Assembly: GCF_023701945.1 (NCBI RefSeq)
Contig: NZ_JABAEF010000006.1
Location: forward strand, 1 to 64,000
Length of the DNA stretch: 64,000 nucleotides
Origin: Rhizobium sp. CG5
GTDB lineage: Bacteria > Pseudomonadota > Alphaproteobacteria > Rhizobiales > Rhizobiaceae
Reading direction: 5' to 3'
Shown: positions 43,332 to 53,990 of the stretch, in pieces
How positions within the stretch are numbered: the first letter of the stretch is position 1
Layout: the number at the start of each line of letters is the position of its first letter
Program-made: the position numbers and the translations under genes
The notes under the pieces: model-generated
The model's database searches: none
Seen by the model: only the letters and a program-made list of their open reading frames with translations
Told to the model about the DNA's origin: nothing

Positions 43332-44225
43332 ATGACGATCTTCTCGGTCAGACATATCACGGCCTATCAGTACCGGCGCCCGGTGGAATTCGGCGAGCAC
43401 CGGATGATGTTTCGCCCGCGCGACAGCTTCGACCAGCGCCTGCTCGACGTCTCCATCAAGGTCGATCCGGAGCCGAGCTATATCCGCTGGATCCACGACG
43501 TCTTCGGCAATTGCGTGGCACTTGTCGGCCTTTCGAAACCCGCCAAGGAGCTCCGCTTCGAGACCCATATCCGTCTCGACCATACCCCGCATCTGGCGCT
43601 CGACCTGCAGATCGACGAAGACGCCAAGACCTATCCCTTTGCCTATGATCCCGACGAGATCGCCGATCTCGAACAGACGATCAAGCGCCATTGCCCCGAC
43701 CCGGACGACGCCGTCGGCCGCTGGGTGCGCCAGTTTGTGCTGATCGGCCAGCCGACGGAAACCGGCCGTCTGCTGATGACCCTGTGCAACGGCATTCACG
43801 AGAGCTTTGCCTATGCGCGGCGGCTGGAGCGCGGCACGCAGCTGCCGCTGGAGACATTGAAACTGCGCCGCGGCACCTGTCGCGACTTTGCCCTTCTGAT
43901 GATGGAAGCCGCCCGTGCCCTCGGTCTCGCCGCCCGCTTCGTCACCGGCTATATCTACGTTCCGGATCGCGATGGCTCCACGACTTTGGGCGGCGGATCG
44001 ACCCATGCCTGGTGCCAGATCTATCTGCCGGGCGCCGGCTGGGTCGAGTTCGATCCGACCAATGGCATCGTCGGCAATCGCGACCTGATCCGCGTCGCGG
44101 TCGCCCGCACGCCCCACCAGGCCATTCCGCTCTACGGCAGCTATGACGGCGAGGCGAAGGATTTTAAAGACATGTCCGTACAGGTCAACGTGACGACGGA
44201 GCGGACGATCGAAGAATTATTATGA
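43332..44225 (+). CDS. Transglutaminase-like cysteine protease, complete triad
   Basis: A 297-residue protein with the bacterial transglutaminase N-terminal domain (about 1-90, VRHITAYQYRRPVEFGEHRM) and a transglutaminase core. The triad is intact: Cys183 in RGTCRDFA, His225 in STHAWCQIYLP and Asp241 in VEFDPTNG. Such proteins are usually proteases or amidases, often cytoplasmic in rhizobia. It has no signal peptide. The ATG at 43332 starts the domain; a start eight codons earlier is possible. It is followed by a second, shorter relative. Confidence 0.88.
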   Translation: MTIFSVRHITAYQYRRPVEFGEHRMMFRPRDSFDQRLLDVSIKVDPEPSYIRWIHDVFGNCVALVGLSKPAKELRFETHIRLDHTPHLALDLQIDEDAKTYPFAYDPDEIADLEQTIKRHCPDPDDAVGRWVRQFVLIGQPTETGRLLMTLCNGIHESFAYARRLERGTQLPLETLKLRRGTCRDFALLMMEAARALGLAARFVTGYIYVPDRDGSTTLGGGSTHAWCQIYLPGAGWVEFDPTNGIVGNRDLIRVAVARTPHQAIPLYGSYDGEAKDFKDMSVQVNVTTERTIEELL

Positions 44226-44323
44226 GACCATGGTCCGGCGGCGGAACCGCCGGCCCATCAGTGCGTTCCCGATAAACCCTTGCCGATTTGGCCGGCACCT
44301 TTCTCAACTTAAAAGGATATACG

Positions 44324-45136
44324 ATGAAGATTCGCGCCGGGTTCACATTGCAATATGAATGCCCCCAGCCGACCGCCATGCTGCTCGTGCTGAACATTCA
44401 CCCCTCTCGGCGCATCGACCTCCTGAGCGACCAGGTTCTGACCTTCGACCAGCCCATCGAGGCGGTCGGCTATATCGACGGTTTCGGCAATGCCTGCTCG
44501 CGGATCGTCGCGCCGCGCGGCCTGACGACCATCAAGACGGATTTCGAGATCTACGACAGCGGCCAGCCGGACGTGCTGCCGGAAAATGCGGTCCAGCACG
44601 ATATCAAGGACCTGCCCGACGACGTGCTGGTCTTCCTGCTCGGTAGCCGATACTGCGACACCGACCGTCTGGCCGACTTTGCCTGGAGCCAGTTTTCCGA
44701 AACGCCGCTCGGCTGGCCGCGGGTCAAGGCCATTTTGAATTTCGTGCATCAGCACATCGCTTTCGATTACCAGAAGGCCGATTCGACCCGCAGTGCGTTT
44801 GGCGGCTTCACCGACCAGACCGGCGTCTGCCGTGACTTTGCGCATCTCGCCATCACCCTGTGCCGCTGCATGAACATCCCGGCCCGCTATTGCACCGGCT
44901 ATCTCGGCGATATCGGCGTGCCGGTCGATGTCAATCCGATGGATTTCAGCGCCTGGTTCCAGGTCTATCTTGGCGGCAACTGGCACACGGTCGACGCCCG
45001 GCACAACAAGCCGCGGATCGGCCGCATCCTGATGGCAACCGGTCGCGACGCGACCGACGTGGCGCTGTCGACCACCTTCGGCCCGACCACGCTGGCCCAT
45101 TTCGAAGTGGTCACCGACGAAATCCCGGTGAACTGA
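44324..45136 (+). CDS. Transglutaminase-like protein with serine at the histidine position
   Basis: A 270-residue relative of the preceding gene product. The N-terminal domain is of a different subtype (MKIRAGFTLQYECPQPTAML). The core has the nucleophile Cys169 in GVCRDFAHLA and Asp224 in TVDARHN, but the position of the catalytic histidine is Ser209 (MDFSAWFQVYLGG). Either this subfamily works differently or the protein is catalytically impaired. AAAAGGAT precedes the ATG at 44324 by seven bases. A perfect terminator follows. Confidence 0.85.
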   Translation: MKIRAGFTLQYECPQPTAMLLVLNIHPSRRIDLLSDQVLTFDQPIEAVGYIDGFGNACSRIVAPRGLTTIKTDFEIYDSGQPDVLPENAVQHDIKDLPDDVLVFLLGSRYCDTDRLADFAWSQFSETPLGWPRVKAILNFVHQHIAFDYQKADSTRSAFGGFTDQTGVCRDFAHLAITLCRCMNIPARYCTGYLGDIGVPVDVNPMDFSAWFQVYLGGNWHTVDARHNKPRIGRILMATGRDATDVALSTTFGPTTLAHFEVVTDEIPVN

Positions 45137-45165
45137 ACAACCACCAAGATCTGACCATAAAATCT

Positions 45166-45203
45166 GGCATGCGGCGCTTAAAGAGCGCCGCATGCCTTTT
45201 TAT
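45166..45203 (+). terminator. Rho-independent terminator after the transglutaminase pair
   Basis: GGCATGCGGCGCT and AGCGCCGCATGCC form a perfect 13-base-pair stem with a five-base loop, followed by TTTTTATT. It ends the transglutaminase transcript before the GntR promoter. Confidence 0.93.
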
Positions 45204-45235
45204 TGCGCTCTTTTCAGTTTGCACAAAAAACCATC

Positions 45236-45285
45236 TTGACGTCAGCAAGGATTTGCCTTTCACTGAACCAATCACAAATTGGTTC
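45236..45285 (+). promoter_or_regulatory. Promoter and candidate operator of the peptide-transport regulator
   Basis: TTGACG (45236-45241) and TTCACT (45259-45264) are spaced 17 bases. Immediately downstream, covering the expected start point, GAACCAAT (45265-45272) and ATTGGTTC (45278-45285) form a perfect inverted repeat around five bases. This resembles FadR/GntR-type operators and suggests autoregulation by the gene at 45301. Confidence 0.55.
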
Positions 45286-45300
45286 GGACCATTCAGCGTC

Positions 45301-46032
45301 ATGCCCGACAACCTGCCCACCGAAAATTCCAATTATGCACTGGAGCGGCTGCGCGATCTGTTGCGCCACGGCGAGATCGGCGACGATGGCAAGCTGCCGA
45401 CCGAGCGCATGCTGTCGGAGAAGCTGGGCTTAAGCCGCCGCGCCATCCGCCGGGCGCTGGAGGTACTTGAGGCCGAAGGTGCCATCTGGCGCAAACAGGG
45501 CTCCGGCACCTATGTCGGCCAGAAGCCGGACGAATGGAGCGGCCAGGTGGAGACGATCGTCGCCGGCACCAATGTCATGGAGATCATGGAGGTGCGCCTG
45601 CGCATCGAGCCGCAGCTGGCGCAACTGGCAGCCCTTCGCGCCAAGGGCAGCGATATCGACCGGATGCGCGAACTCGCGCAAAAAATCCATGGCAGCGAGG
45701 ATGCCGATGCCAAGGAGCTTTGGGACGGCGCGTTGCACCGGCAGATCGCCCAGGCCGCCGGCAACCAGCTGTTCCTGTCGATCTTCGACGTCATCAACCG
45801 GGTGCGCCAGGACGATGCCTGGCAGGCGATCCGCGAGCGGGCCCGCAGCAGCGCCAATGCCATGGGGATTTCCAATGCCCAGCATGCCGCCATCATCGAC
45901 GCCATTGCGGCGCGCGATCCGGCCAAGGCCGGCGAAGCGATGCGCCAGCATCTGCTGATACTGCAGGAACGGCTGATCCGCCAGACATCCATGGACCACT
46001 TGGAGGGCGAGCCGCTCGGCCATGTGTCCTGA
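45301..46032 (+). CDS. GntR-family regulator with FCD domain
   Basis: A 243-residue FadR-type regulator. The winged helix covers about 10-75 (LPTERMLSEKLGLSRRAIRR, then QGSGTYVG), and an FCD domain covers about 90-225, with the metal-site pattern histidine in GALHRQIAQAAGN and later AQHAAIIDAIAARD. The ATG at 45301 starts the conserved sequence; no strong ribosome site is visible, so the message may be nearly leaderless after the operator. It precedes a peptide ABC operon in the same direction and probably controls it. Confidence 0.9.
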   Translation: MPDNLPTENSNYALERLRDLLRHGEIGDDGKLPTERMLSEKLGLSRRAIRRALEVLEAEGAIWRKQGSGTYVGQKPDEWSGQVETIVAGTNVMEIMEVRLRIEPQLAQLAALRAKGSDIDRMRELAQKIHGSEDADAKELWDGALHRQIAQAAGNQLFLSIFDVINRVRQDDAWQAIRERARSSANAMGISNAQHAAIIDAIAARDPAKAGEAMRQHLLILQERLIRQTSMDHLEGEPLGHVS

Positions 46033-46132
46033 GACCTGAATTCCGGCTGTGGCCGGACGAAGACCTACGTCGGGGAAACAACCGGCGAGACCCCTAAGAG
46101 AACAGAGAACCAGACCAGAGGATTCCATCACC

Positions 46133-47641
46133 ATGACCATACTGTCCCGTTTTTCCACCCTGCTGCTGGCAAGCGCTTTGCTCGCGAGCCCCGCTTTGTC
46201 GACCGAGCTTCGCATTGGCTTGCAGGACGATGCCGACGTGCTGGACCCGGCCCAGTCCCGCACCTTCGTCGGCCGCATCGTCTATACTGCCATGTGCGAC
46301 AAGCTGGTCGACGTGTCCCCGGACCTGAAGATCGTTCCGCAGCTCGCCACCGAATGGGCCTGGTCGGCCGACGGCAAGGAACTGACCATGAAACTGCGCG
46401 AAGGCGTCAAGTTTCATGACGACACGCCGATGAACGCCGCCGCCGTCGTCGCCACCATCGAGCGCAACATGACGCTGCCGGAATCGCGCCGCAAGAGCGA
46501 GCTGAGCTCGGTCGCCAAGGTCGAAGCCACCAGCGACTACGAGGTGAAGTTCACGCTGAAGGCGCCTGACGTCACGCTGCTCGCCCAGCTCTCCGACCGC
46601 GCCGGCATGATCGTCTCGCCGAAGGCTGCCGCCGAACTCGGCGCCAATTTCGGCTCCAAACCGGTCTGCGCCGGCCCGTTCAAATTCGTCGAACGCGTCC
46701 AGCAGGACCGCATTGTTCTGGAGAAATTCGCCGACTACTGGGACAAGGACAAGGTGTTTATCGACAAGGTCACCTATCTGCCGATCCCCGACACGACAGT
46801 GCGTCTTGCCAACCTGCGCTCCGGCGAACTCGACATGATCGAGCGCCTCGCCGCCACCGATGCCACGTCCGTCAAGGAAGATGCCAGCCTCACCTATTCC
46901 GACGTCGTCAATATCGGCTACATGGCGCTCTATGTGAACATCGCCAATGGCCCGCGCGCCGACAATCCGCTTGGCAAGGACAAGCGTCTGCGCCAGGCCT
47001 TTTCGCTGGCCATCGACCGCGAAGCGCTGAACCAGGTGGTCTATGAAGGCACGGCCGTCGGCGGCAACCAGCCCTTCCCGCCGAACAGCCCGTGGTTCAA
47101 CAAGGACCTGCCGGTACCGACCCGCGATCTTGAGAAGGCCAAGGCGCTGATCAAGGAAGCCGGCTTCGAGCGGGTGCCGATCGAGATGCAGATCCCCAAC
47201 AATCCGGTTGCCGCCCAGATGATGCAGATCGTTCAGGCCATGGTGGCCGAGGCCGGCTTCGATGTCAGCCTGAAGACCACCGAGTTTGCGACATTGCTCA
47301 GCGAGCAAACCGCCGGCAATTATCAGCTCAGCCGCTCCGATTGGTCCGGCCGCGTCGATCCCGACGGCAACCTGCACCAGTTCGTCACCTGCAAGGGCGG
47401 CATCAACGACAGCAAATACTGCAATCCCGAAGTGGATACGCTGCTGAACGAGGCCCGCGCCTCCACCGACCAGGCGGTGCGCAAGCAGAAATACGATGCC
47501 GCCGGCAAGATCCTCAACGACGACCTGCCGATCATCTATCTTGGCCACCAGTCGTGGATCTGGGCGACCAAAAAAGAGGTCACCGGCTTCACACCTTCGC
47601 CGGACGGCATGATCCGCCTGCTCGGCGTCAAGAAAGGCTGA
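46133..47641 (+). CDS. Peptide/glutathione-type ABC solute-binding protein (SBP_bac_5)
   Basis: A 502-residue binding protein of the dipeptide/oligopeptide/nickel family. A Sec signal runs FSTLLLASALLASPALS before TELRIGLQ. Family features include DADVLDPAQSRTFVGR, VKFHDDTPMNAAAVV and ERNMTLPESRRKSELSSV. The start at 46133 has AGAGG upstream. Downstream are two permeases, a gamma-glutamyltransferase-like enzyme, DUF1028 and a fused ATPase, so a gamma-glutamyl peptide such as glutathione is a likely ligand. A hairpin follows the gene. Confidence 0.93.
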   Translation: MTILSRFSTLLLASALLASPALSTELRIGLQDDADVLDPAQSRTFVGRIVYTAMCDKLVDVSPDLKIVPQLATEWAWSADGKELTMKLREGVKFHDDTPMNAAAVVATIERNMTLPESRRKSELSSVAKVEATSDYEVKFTLKAPDVTLLAQLSDRAGMIVSPKAAAELGANFGSKPVCAGPFKFVERVQQDRIVLEKFADYWDKDKVFIDKVTYLPIPDTTVRLANLRSGELDMIERLAATDATSVKEDASLTYSDVVNIGYMALYVNIANGPRADNPLGKDKRLRQAFSLAIDREALNQVVYEGTAVGGNQPFPPNSPWFNKDLPVPTRDLEKAKALIKEAGFERVPIEMQIPNNPVAAQMMQIVQAMVAEAGFDVSLKTTEFATLLSEQTAGNYQLSRSDWSGRVDPDGNLHQFVTCKGGINDSKYCNPEVDTLLNEARASTDQAVRKQKYDAAGKILNDDLPIIYLGHQSWIWATKKEVTGFTPSPDGMIRLLGVKKG

Positions 47642-47656
47642 TCAGTCCTCCATCAT

Positions 47657-47684
47657 CCTACGGCGTGCCGCGGCGCTCCGTAGG
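47657..47684 (+). terminator. Intercistronic hairpin after the peptide-binding gene
   Basis: CCTACGG and CCGTAGG pair around a GC-rich loop that can pair further. There is no T-run, so it is more likely an RNA-stabilising stem than a terminator. Confidence 0.5.
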
Positions 47685-47711
47685 ACGTCCCGCAATCAGG
47701 ACCGTAACCCC

Positions 47712-48659
47712 ATGCATATCTACATCGGAAAACGGCTGCTGGTCGCCATCCCGACATTGCTGATCGTGTCGATCTTCGTGTTCTCCCTGCAGAAACTGCT
47801 CCCAGGCGACCCGATCCTCGCCATGGCCGGCGAAGAGCGCGATCCGCAGGTCATCGAATTCCTGCGCGAGAAATACCGCCTCAACGATCCCGTCGTCTAT
47901 CAATACGGCTACTGGATCGCCAATGTGCTGCAGGGCGATTTCGGCATGTCGTTGCGTACCAACCAGCCGGTGCTGGAACTGATCGGTGAAAAACTGCCAG
48001 TCACCATCCAGCTCGCCGTGATGTCGATGATCTTCGCCTTTGTCATCGGCGTGCCGATCGGCATCCTGGCCGCCGTCAAGAAGAATACGATGATCGATTA
48101 TATCGCCAACATCGTTGCGCTGTCCGGTCTCTCCATCCCGAATTTCTGGCTCGGCATCATGCTGATCCTGCTGGTCTCGGTAAAGCTCGGCTGGCTGCCG
48201 GCCTCCGGGTACGAATCGATCTTCGTCGATCCCGTACGCTCCATCGAAACCATGATCATGCCCGCCTTCGTGCTGGGCAATGCACTGGCGGCCACCTTGA
48301 TGCGCCACACCCGCTCGGCCATGCTCAGCGTCATGAAGGCCGACTATATCCGCACGGCGCGCGCCAAGGGCCTGTCGGAACGGGTCGTCATCCTCAGCCA
48401 CACCTTCCGCAATGCGCTTCTGCCGATCGTGACGCTCAGCGCCCTGCTGTTCGGCGAACTGCTGGCCGGCGCCGTGCTGACCGAGCAGATCTTCACCATT
48501 CCCGGCTTCGGCAAGCTGATCGTCGATGCCGTGTTCAACCGCGATTATGCCGTCGTGCAGGGCGTGGTTCTGTGCACCGCCATCGGCTTCATCCTGATGA
48601 ACCTCATCGCCGACGTGCTCTATGTCCTCCTCAATCCGCGCATGAGGGCCAGCCTATGA
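47712..48659 (+). CDS. Peptide ABC importer permease (DppB-like)
   Basis: A 315-residue permease of the DppB/GsiC group. It begins with the characteristic YIGKRLLVAIPTLLIVSIFV helix and has a LPGDP motif, a GMSLRTNQPV segment and the EAA-type loop YIRTARAKGLSERVVILSHT (about residues 214-233). Six membrane segments are visible. Its stop overlaps the next permease start (ATGA). Confidence 0.93.
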   Translation: MHIYIGKRLLVAIPTLLIVSIFVFSLQKLLPGDPILAMAGEERDPQVIEFLREKYRLNDPVVYQYGYWIANVLQGDFGMSLRTNQPVLELIGEKLPVTIQLAVMSMIFAFVIGVPIGILAAVKKNTMIDYIANIVALSGLSIPNFWLGIMLILLVSVKLGWLPASGYESIFVDPVRSIETMIMPAFVLGNALAATLMRHTRSAMLSVMKADYIRTARAKGLSERVVILSHTFRNALLPIVTLSALLFGELLAGAVLTEQIFTIPGFGKLIVDAVFNRDYAVVQGVVLCTAIGFILMNLIADVLYVLLNPRMRASL

Positions 48660-49530
48660 CCACCCTTCAACCAACGGCGGGCGTGGTATCACCGCCTAAA
48701 AGCGGCAACCGCGCCTGGCGCAAGCTGAAAGCCAATCGCAGCGCCCTGGTTGGCCTCTGCATCATCCTGTTCTTCGTGCTTCTGGCCCTGTCCGCACCTT
48801 TGCTGCCGATCGCCGATCCGCTGGCCACCAGCTGGACCGCCATCCGCAAGGCACCGTCGGCCGCCCATTGGATGGGCACCGACGATATCGGCCGCGATAT
48901 CCTGTCGCGCATGATCTGGGGCGCCCAGGCTTCGCTGATGGCCGGCATCTTCTCGGTCGCCATCTCCATCGTCATCGGCGTGCCCTTCGGCCTGATCGCC
49001 GGCTATTTCGGCGGCTGGGTCGACCAGGTGATCTCGCGCATCACGGAAGCCTGTCTCGCCCTTCCCTTTCTGATCATGGCGATCGCGCTGGCAGCCTTTC
49101 TGGGCCCGAGCCTCACCAATGCGATGATCGCCATCGGCCTGTCGGCCATGCCGGTCTTCGTGCGGCTGACCCGCGGCCAGGTGCTGGCGGTCAAGACCGA
49201 GGATTATGTCGAAGGCGCCCGCTCGATCGGCCTTGGCCATCTCGACATCATGCTGCGTTACATCTGCCCAATATCACCGCGCCGATCATCGTCCAGGCGA
49301 CCCTGACGGTGGCGACCGCCATCATCGCCGAGGCCAGCCTCTCCTTCCTCGGTCTCGGCCAGCAGCCGCCGTCGCCCAGCTGGGGCTCGATGCTCAACGT
49401 GGCGAAGAATTTCCTCGACCAGGCCCCGTGGATGGCCATGTGGCCGGGGGCGGCGATCTTCCTGGTGGTGATCGGTTTCAATCTGCTCGGCGACGGTCTG
49501 CGCGATGCGCTCGACCCCCGGGAATCCTAA
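48656..49530 (+). pseudogene. Peptide ABC importer permease (DppC-like), frameshifted
   Basis: Two frames together encode a normal DppC/GsiD permease. From the ATG at 48656 the frame runs WRKLKANRSALVGLCIILFF, DDIGRDILSRMIWGAQASLM and VEGARSIGLGHLDIMLRYI, then turns to nonsense at about 49264. The rest (LPNITAPIIVQATLTVATAI, LGLGQQPPSPSWGSMLN and the GDGLRDALDP end) continues in a different frame from 49264 to 49530. A single missing C in the stretch reading ACATCTGCCC would explain it. No slippery heptamer is evident. All neighbours are intact, so a recent mutation or a sequence error are both possible. Confidence 0.88.
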
Positions 49531-49556
49531 GAAAATAGAGAGTGAAGGAACAGTCG

Positions 49557-51341
49557 ATGACTGAGTTTACCACCCGCCCGGAGATCCTTGGCACGTTCGG
49601 CGTCGTGACCTCCACCCACTGGATCGCCTCGGCCGTCGGCATGAGCATCCTGGAAAAGGGCGGCAATGCCTTTGACGCCGCGGTCGCGGCCGGTTTCGTG
49701 CTGCAGATTCTCGAGCCGCATCTGGTTGGCCCCGGCGGCGACATGCCGGCGCTGATCTATTCGGCCAAAACCGGCAAGGTCGAGGTGATCTGCGCGCAAG
49801 GAACCGCACCGGCCGGCGCGACGATCGAGCATTACACAAAAGAGGGTCTGTCGATCATCCCCGGCGACGGATTGCTCGCCACCGTCATTCCCGGCGCCTT
49901 CGACGGCTGGATGCTGATGCTGCGCGATTATGGCACGATGACCGTGCGCGACGTGCTGGAGCCTGCCATCCATTATGCCGAACACGGCCATCCCATGCTG
50001 CCGCGCGTTTCGGCCACCATCAAGGGTCTGGCCGATTTCTTCGAGAAGGAATGGCCGACATCCTATGAAACCTGGCTGCCGGGCGGCGTGGCGCCCGAGC
50101 CGCATGCGCTGTTTCGCAATCCGGTCCTCGCCGCCACCTATACCCGTATCGTCAAGGAGTCCGAAAGCGCCACCGGCCGCGAAAACCAGATCGAGGCGGC
50201 CCGTGATGCCTTCTACCGCGGCTTCGTTGCCGAGGCGATCGAGGACTATCTGAAAACAGCCGAGGTGACGGATGCCAGCGGCAGCCGCCACAAGGGCGTC
50301 CTGACCGCGCAGGACATGGCCGGCTGGTCGGCGACGGTGGAAGCGCCGCAGACCTATGACTATCACGGCTGGACCGTCGCCAAGACGGGTCCTTGGGGCC
50401 AGGGGCCGGTGCTGCTGCAATCGCTGGCACTGCTGAACGGCATCGACGTCGCGGCCATGGACCCGCTCGGTGCCGATTTCGTGCACACCGTCGTCGAGAC
50501 GATGAAGCTCGCCTATGCCGACCGCGAGGTCTATTACGGCGACCCGGCCTTTGCCACCATACCGATGGAGCAATTGCTGTCGGATGGCTATAACGACCAG
50601 CGCCGCAAGCTGATCGGCACGACCGCCTCGATGGATCTGCGTCCGGGCCGATTGCCGGGCTTCGAGACCCAGCACGACCTGACCATGGAGATGCTGGCTT
50701 CCATGTCGGGCACCGGTGCCGTCTACGAGCCGACCATGTCGCATCTGACGGAAAAGCGCGGCGACACCGTGCATATCGACGTCATCGACCGCGACGGCAA
50801 CATGGTCTCCGTCACGCCGTCCGGCGGCTGGCTGCAGTCCTCGCCGATCGTGCCCGGCCTCGGCTTCTGCCTCAATTCGCGTGCCCAGATGTTCTGGCTG
50901 AAGCCGGGCCTGCCGACCTCGCTCTCGCCGGGCAAGCGGCCGCGCACCACGCTGACGCCGTCGATCGCCTTTTACGAAGGCCGCCCGACGCTCGCCTTCG
51001 GCACGCCCGGCGGCGACCAGCAGGATCAGTGGCAGCTGTCCTTCTTCCTGCGCTATGTGCATCACAAGCAGAACCTGCAGGCGGCGATCGACATGCCGCT
51101 GTTCCACACCGCCCATTTCCCCGGCTCCTTTTATCCGCGCACCAGCCAGCCGGGCAATGTGATGATCGAACGCACTATCGGCACCGACGTGCTCACGGCG
51201 CTCCGAGCCATGGGCCACGACATCACCGAGGCCGATCCCTGGAGCATCGGTCGCCTGACCGCGGCACGGCGCGATGCCGACGGCCTGCTGCGGGCCGCCG
51301 CCACGCCGCGGCTGATGCAAGCCTATGCGATCGGGAGATAA
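49557..51341 (+). CDS. Gamma-glutamyltransferase family protein, cytoplasmic
   Basis: A 594-residue Ntn-hydrolase of the gamma-glutamyltransferase family. The presumed self-cleavage nucleophile is Thr404 in KRGDTVHIDVIDRDGNMVSV; the N-terminal GMSILEKGGNAFDAAVAAGF and later LTPSIAFYEGRPTLAFGTPG blocks are typical. No signal peptide is present, unlike the periplasmic enzyme of E. coli, so it would act on imported substrate. GAAGGAA precedes the ATG at 49557. It sits inside the peptide ABC operon between permease and DUF1028 genes. Confidence 0.9.
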   Translation: MTEFTTRPEILGTFGVVTSTHWIASAVGMSILEKGGNAFDAAVAAGFVLQILEPHLVGPGGDMPALIYSAKTGKVEVICAQGTAPAGATIEHYTKEGLSIIPGDGLLATVIPGAFDGWMLMLRDYGTMTVRDVLEPAIHYAEHGHPMLPRVSATIKGLADFFEKEWPTSYETWLPGGVAPEPHALFRNPVLAATYTRIVKESESATGRENQIEAARDAFYRGFVAEAIEDYLKTAEVTDASGSRHKGVLTAQDMAGWSATVEAPQTYDYHGWTVAKTGPWGQGPVLLQSLALLNGIDVAAMDPLGADFVHTVVETMKLAYADREVYYGDPAFATIPMEQLLSDGYNDQRRKLIGTTASMDLRPGRLPGFETQHDLTMEMLASMSGTGAVYEPTMSHLTEKRGDTVHIDVIDRDGNMVSVTPSGGWLQSSPIVPGLGFCLNSRAQMFWLKPGLPTSLSPGKRPRTTLTPSIAFYEGRPTLAFGTPGGDQQDQWQLSFFLRYVHHKQNLQAAIDMPLFHTAHFPGSFYPRTSQPGNVMIERTIGTDVLTALRAMGHDITEADPWSIGRLTAARRDADGLLRAAATPRLMQAYAIGR

Positions 51342-51344
51342 TCG

Positions 51345-52103
51345 ATGACCTGGTCCATTGTTGCGCGCGATCCTGACACCGGCCATCTCGGCATTGCCGT
51401 CGCCAGCCGCTTCTTTGCGGTCGGCGCCGCCGTTCCCCACATCCGCGGCCGCATTGGCGCCATTGCTACCCAGGCTTTCGTCAGCCCGATCTATGGCACG
51501 GACGGCCTGGCGCTGCTGTCCGAGGGCCATTCTCCCGACGAGATCATCGCGATCCTGACCGGTCGCGACGACGGCGCCCAGCAGCGGCAGATGCACCTGA
51601 TCGACGCGGAAGGCCGCAATGGCGCCTTTACCGGCGCAAAATGCATCGACTGGGCAGGCCATCTGGTCGACGACAATGTCTCGGTGGCCGGCAATATGCT
51701 GGCCGGACCCGAGGTCATTGCCGAGACCTTGCGGGTCTACAAAGAGACCGCAGGCGCACCGCTGGCCGAGCGCCTGCTGGCCGCCATGGATGCCGGCGAG
51801 GCGGCCGGTGGCGACAAGCGCGGCCGGCAATCGGCGGCGCTGAAGATTTACCGCGACCAGGACTATGCCTGGCTCGATATCCGCGCCGACGACCATCTCG
51901 ATCCGCTGTCCGAACTGCGCCGGCTCTATGCCGTGGCGCAGGAGCGTTTCCTGCATGTCGCAGAGACCATGCCGACCCGCGACAATCCGCATGGCCTGAT
52001 CGACCGCCGGCTGATCGACGAGAAGATTGCAGCCCTTGAGGCCGCCCGCATCGCTGAGGGCCGCCCCTCGCCCTCCTTTGCCACGCCGCTGAAGCCCGCA
52101 TGA
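51345..52103 (+). CDS. DUF1028 family protein (Ntn-hydrolase-like)
   Basis: A 252-residue DUF1028 protein: TWSIVARDPDTGHLGIAVAS at the N-terminus, then AIATQAFVSPIYGTDGLALL and the AGNMLAGPEVI motif. The family has an Ntn-hydrolase-like look, and members often sit beside gamma-glutamyltransferase or peptide-transport genes. The exact activity is unknown. It starts three bases after the gamma-glutamyltransferase gene. A C-terminal extension (about 195-252) carries a peptidoglycan-binding-like helical segment of unclear role. Confidence 0.87.
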   Translation: MTWSIVARDPDTGHLGIAVASRFFAVGAAVPHIRGRIGAIATQAFVSPIYGTDGLALLSEGHSPDEIIAILTGRDDGAQQRQMHLIDAEGRNGAFTGAKCIDWAGHLVDDNVSVAGNMLAGPEVIAETLRVYKETAGAPLAERLLAAMDAGEAAGGDKRGRQSAALKIYRDQDYAWLDIRADDHLDPLSELRRLYAVAQERFLHVAETMPTRDNPHGLIDRRLIDEKIAALEAARIAEGRPSPSFATPLKPA

Positions 52104-52140
52104 GCCAGAACCGCAGCCCCAGGATCGGATCCGCAAAGCC

Positions 52141-53982
<1,842 letters not shown>

Positions 53983-53990
53983 CGGAAAGG

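Noticed and set aside
44860..45300. Extended N-terminus of the GntR regulator reaching back into the transglutaminase gene
   Set aside because: The extra 147 codons are an out-of-frame reading of the upstream gene, terminator and promoter; the conserved protein starts at 45301.
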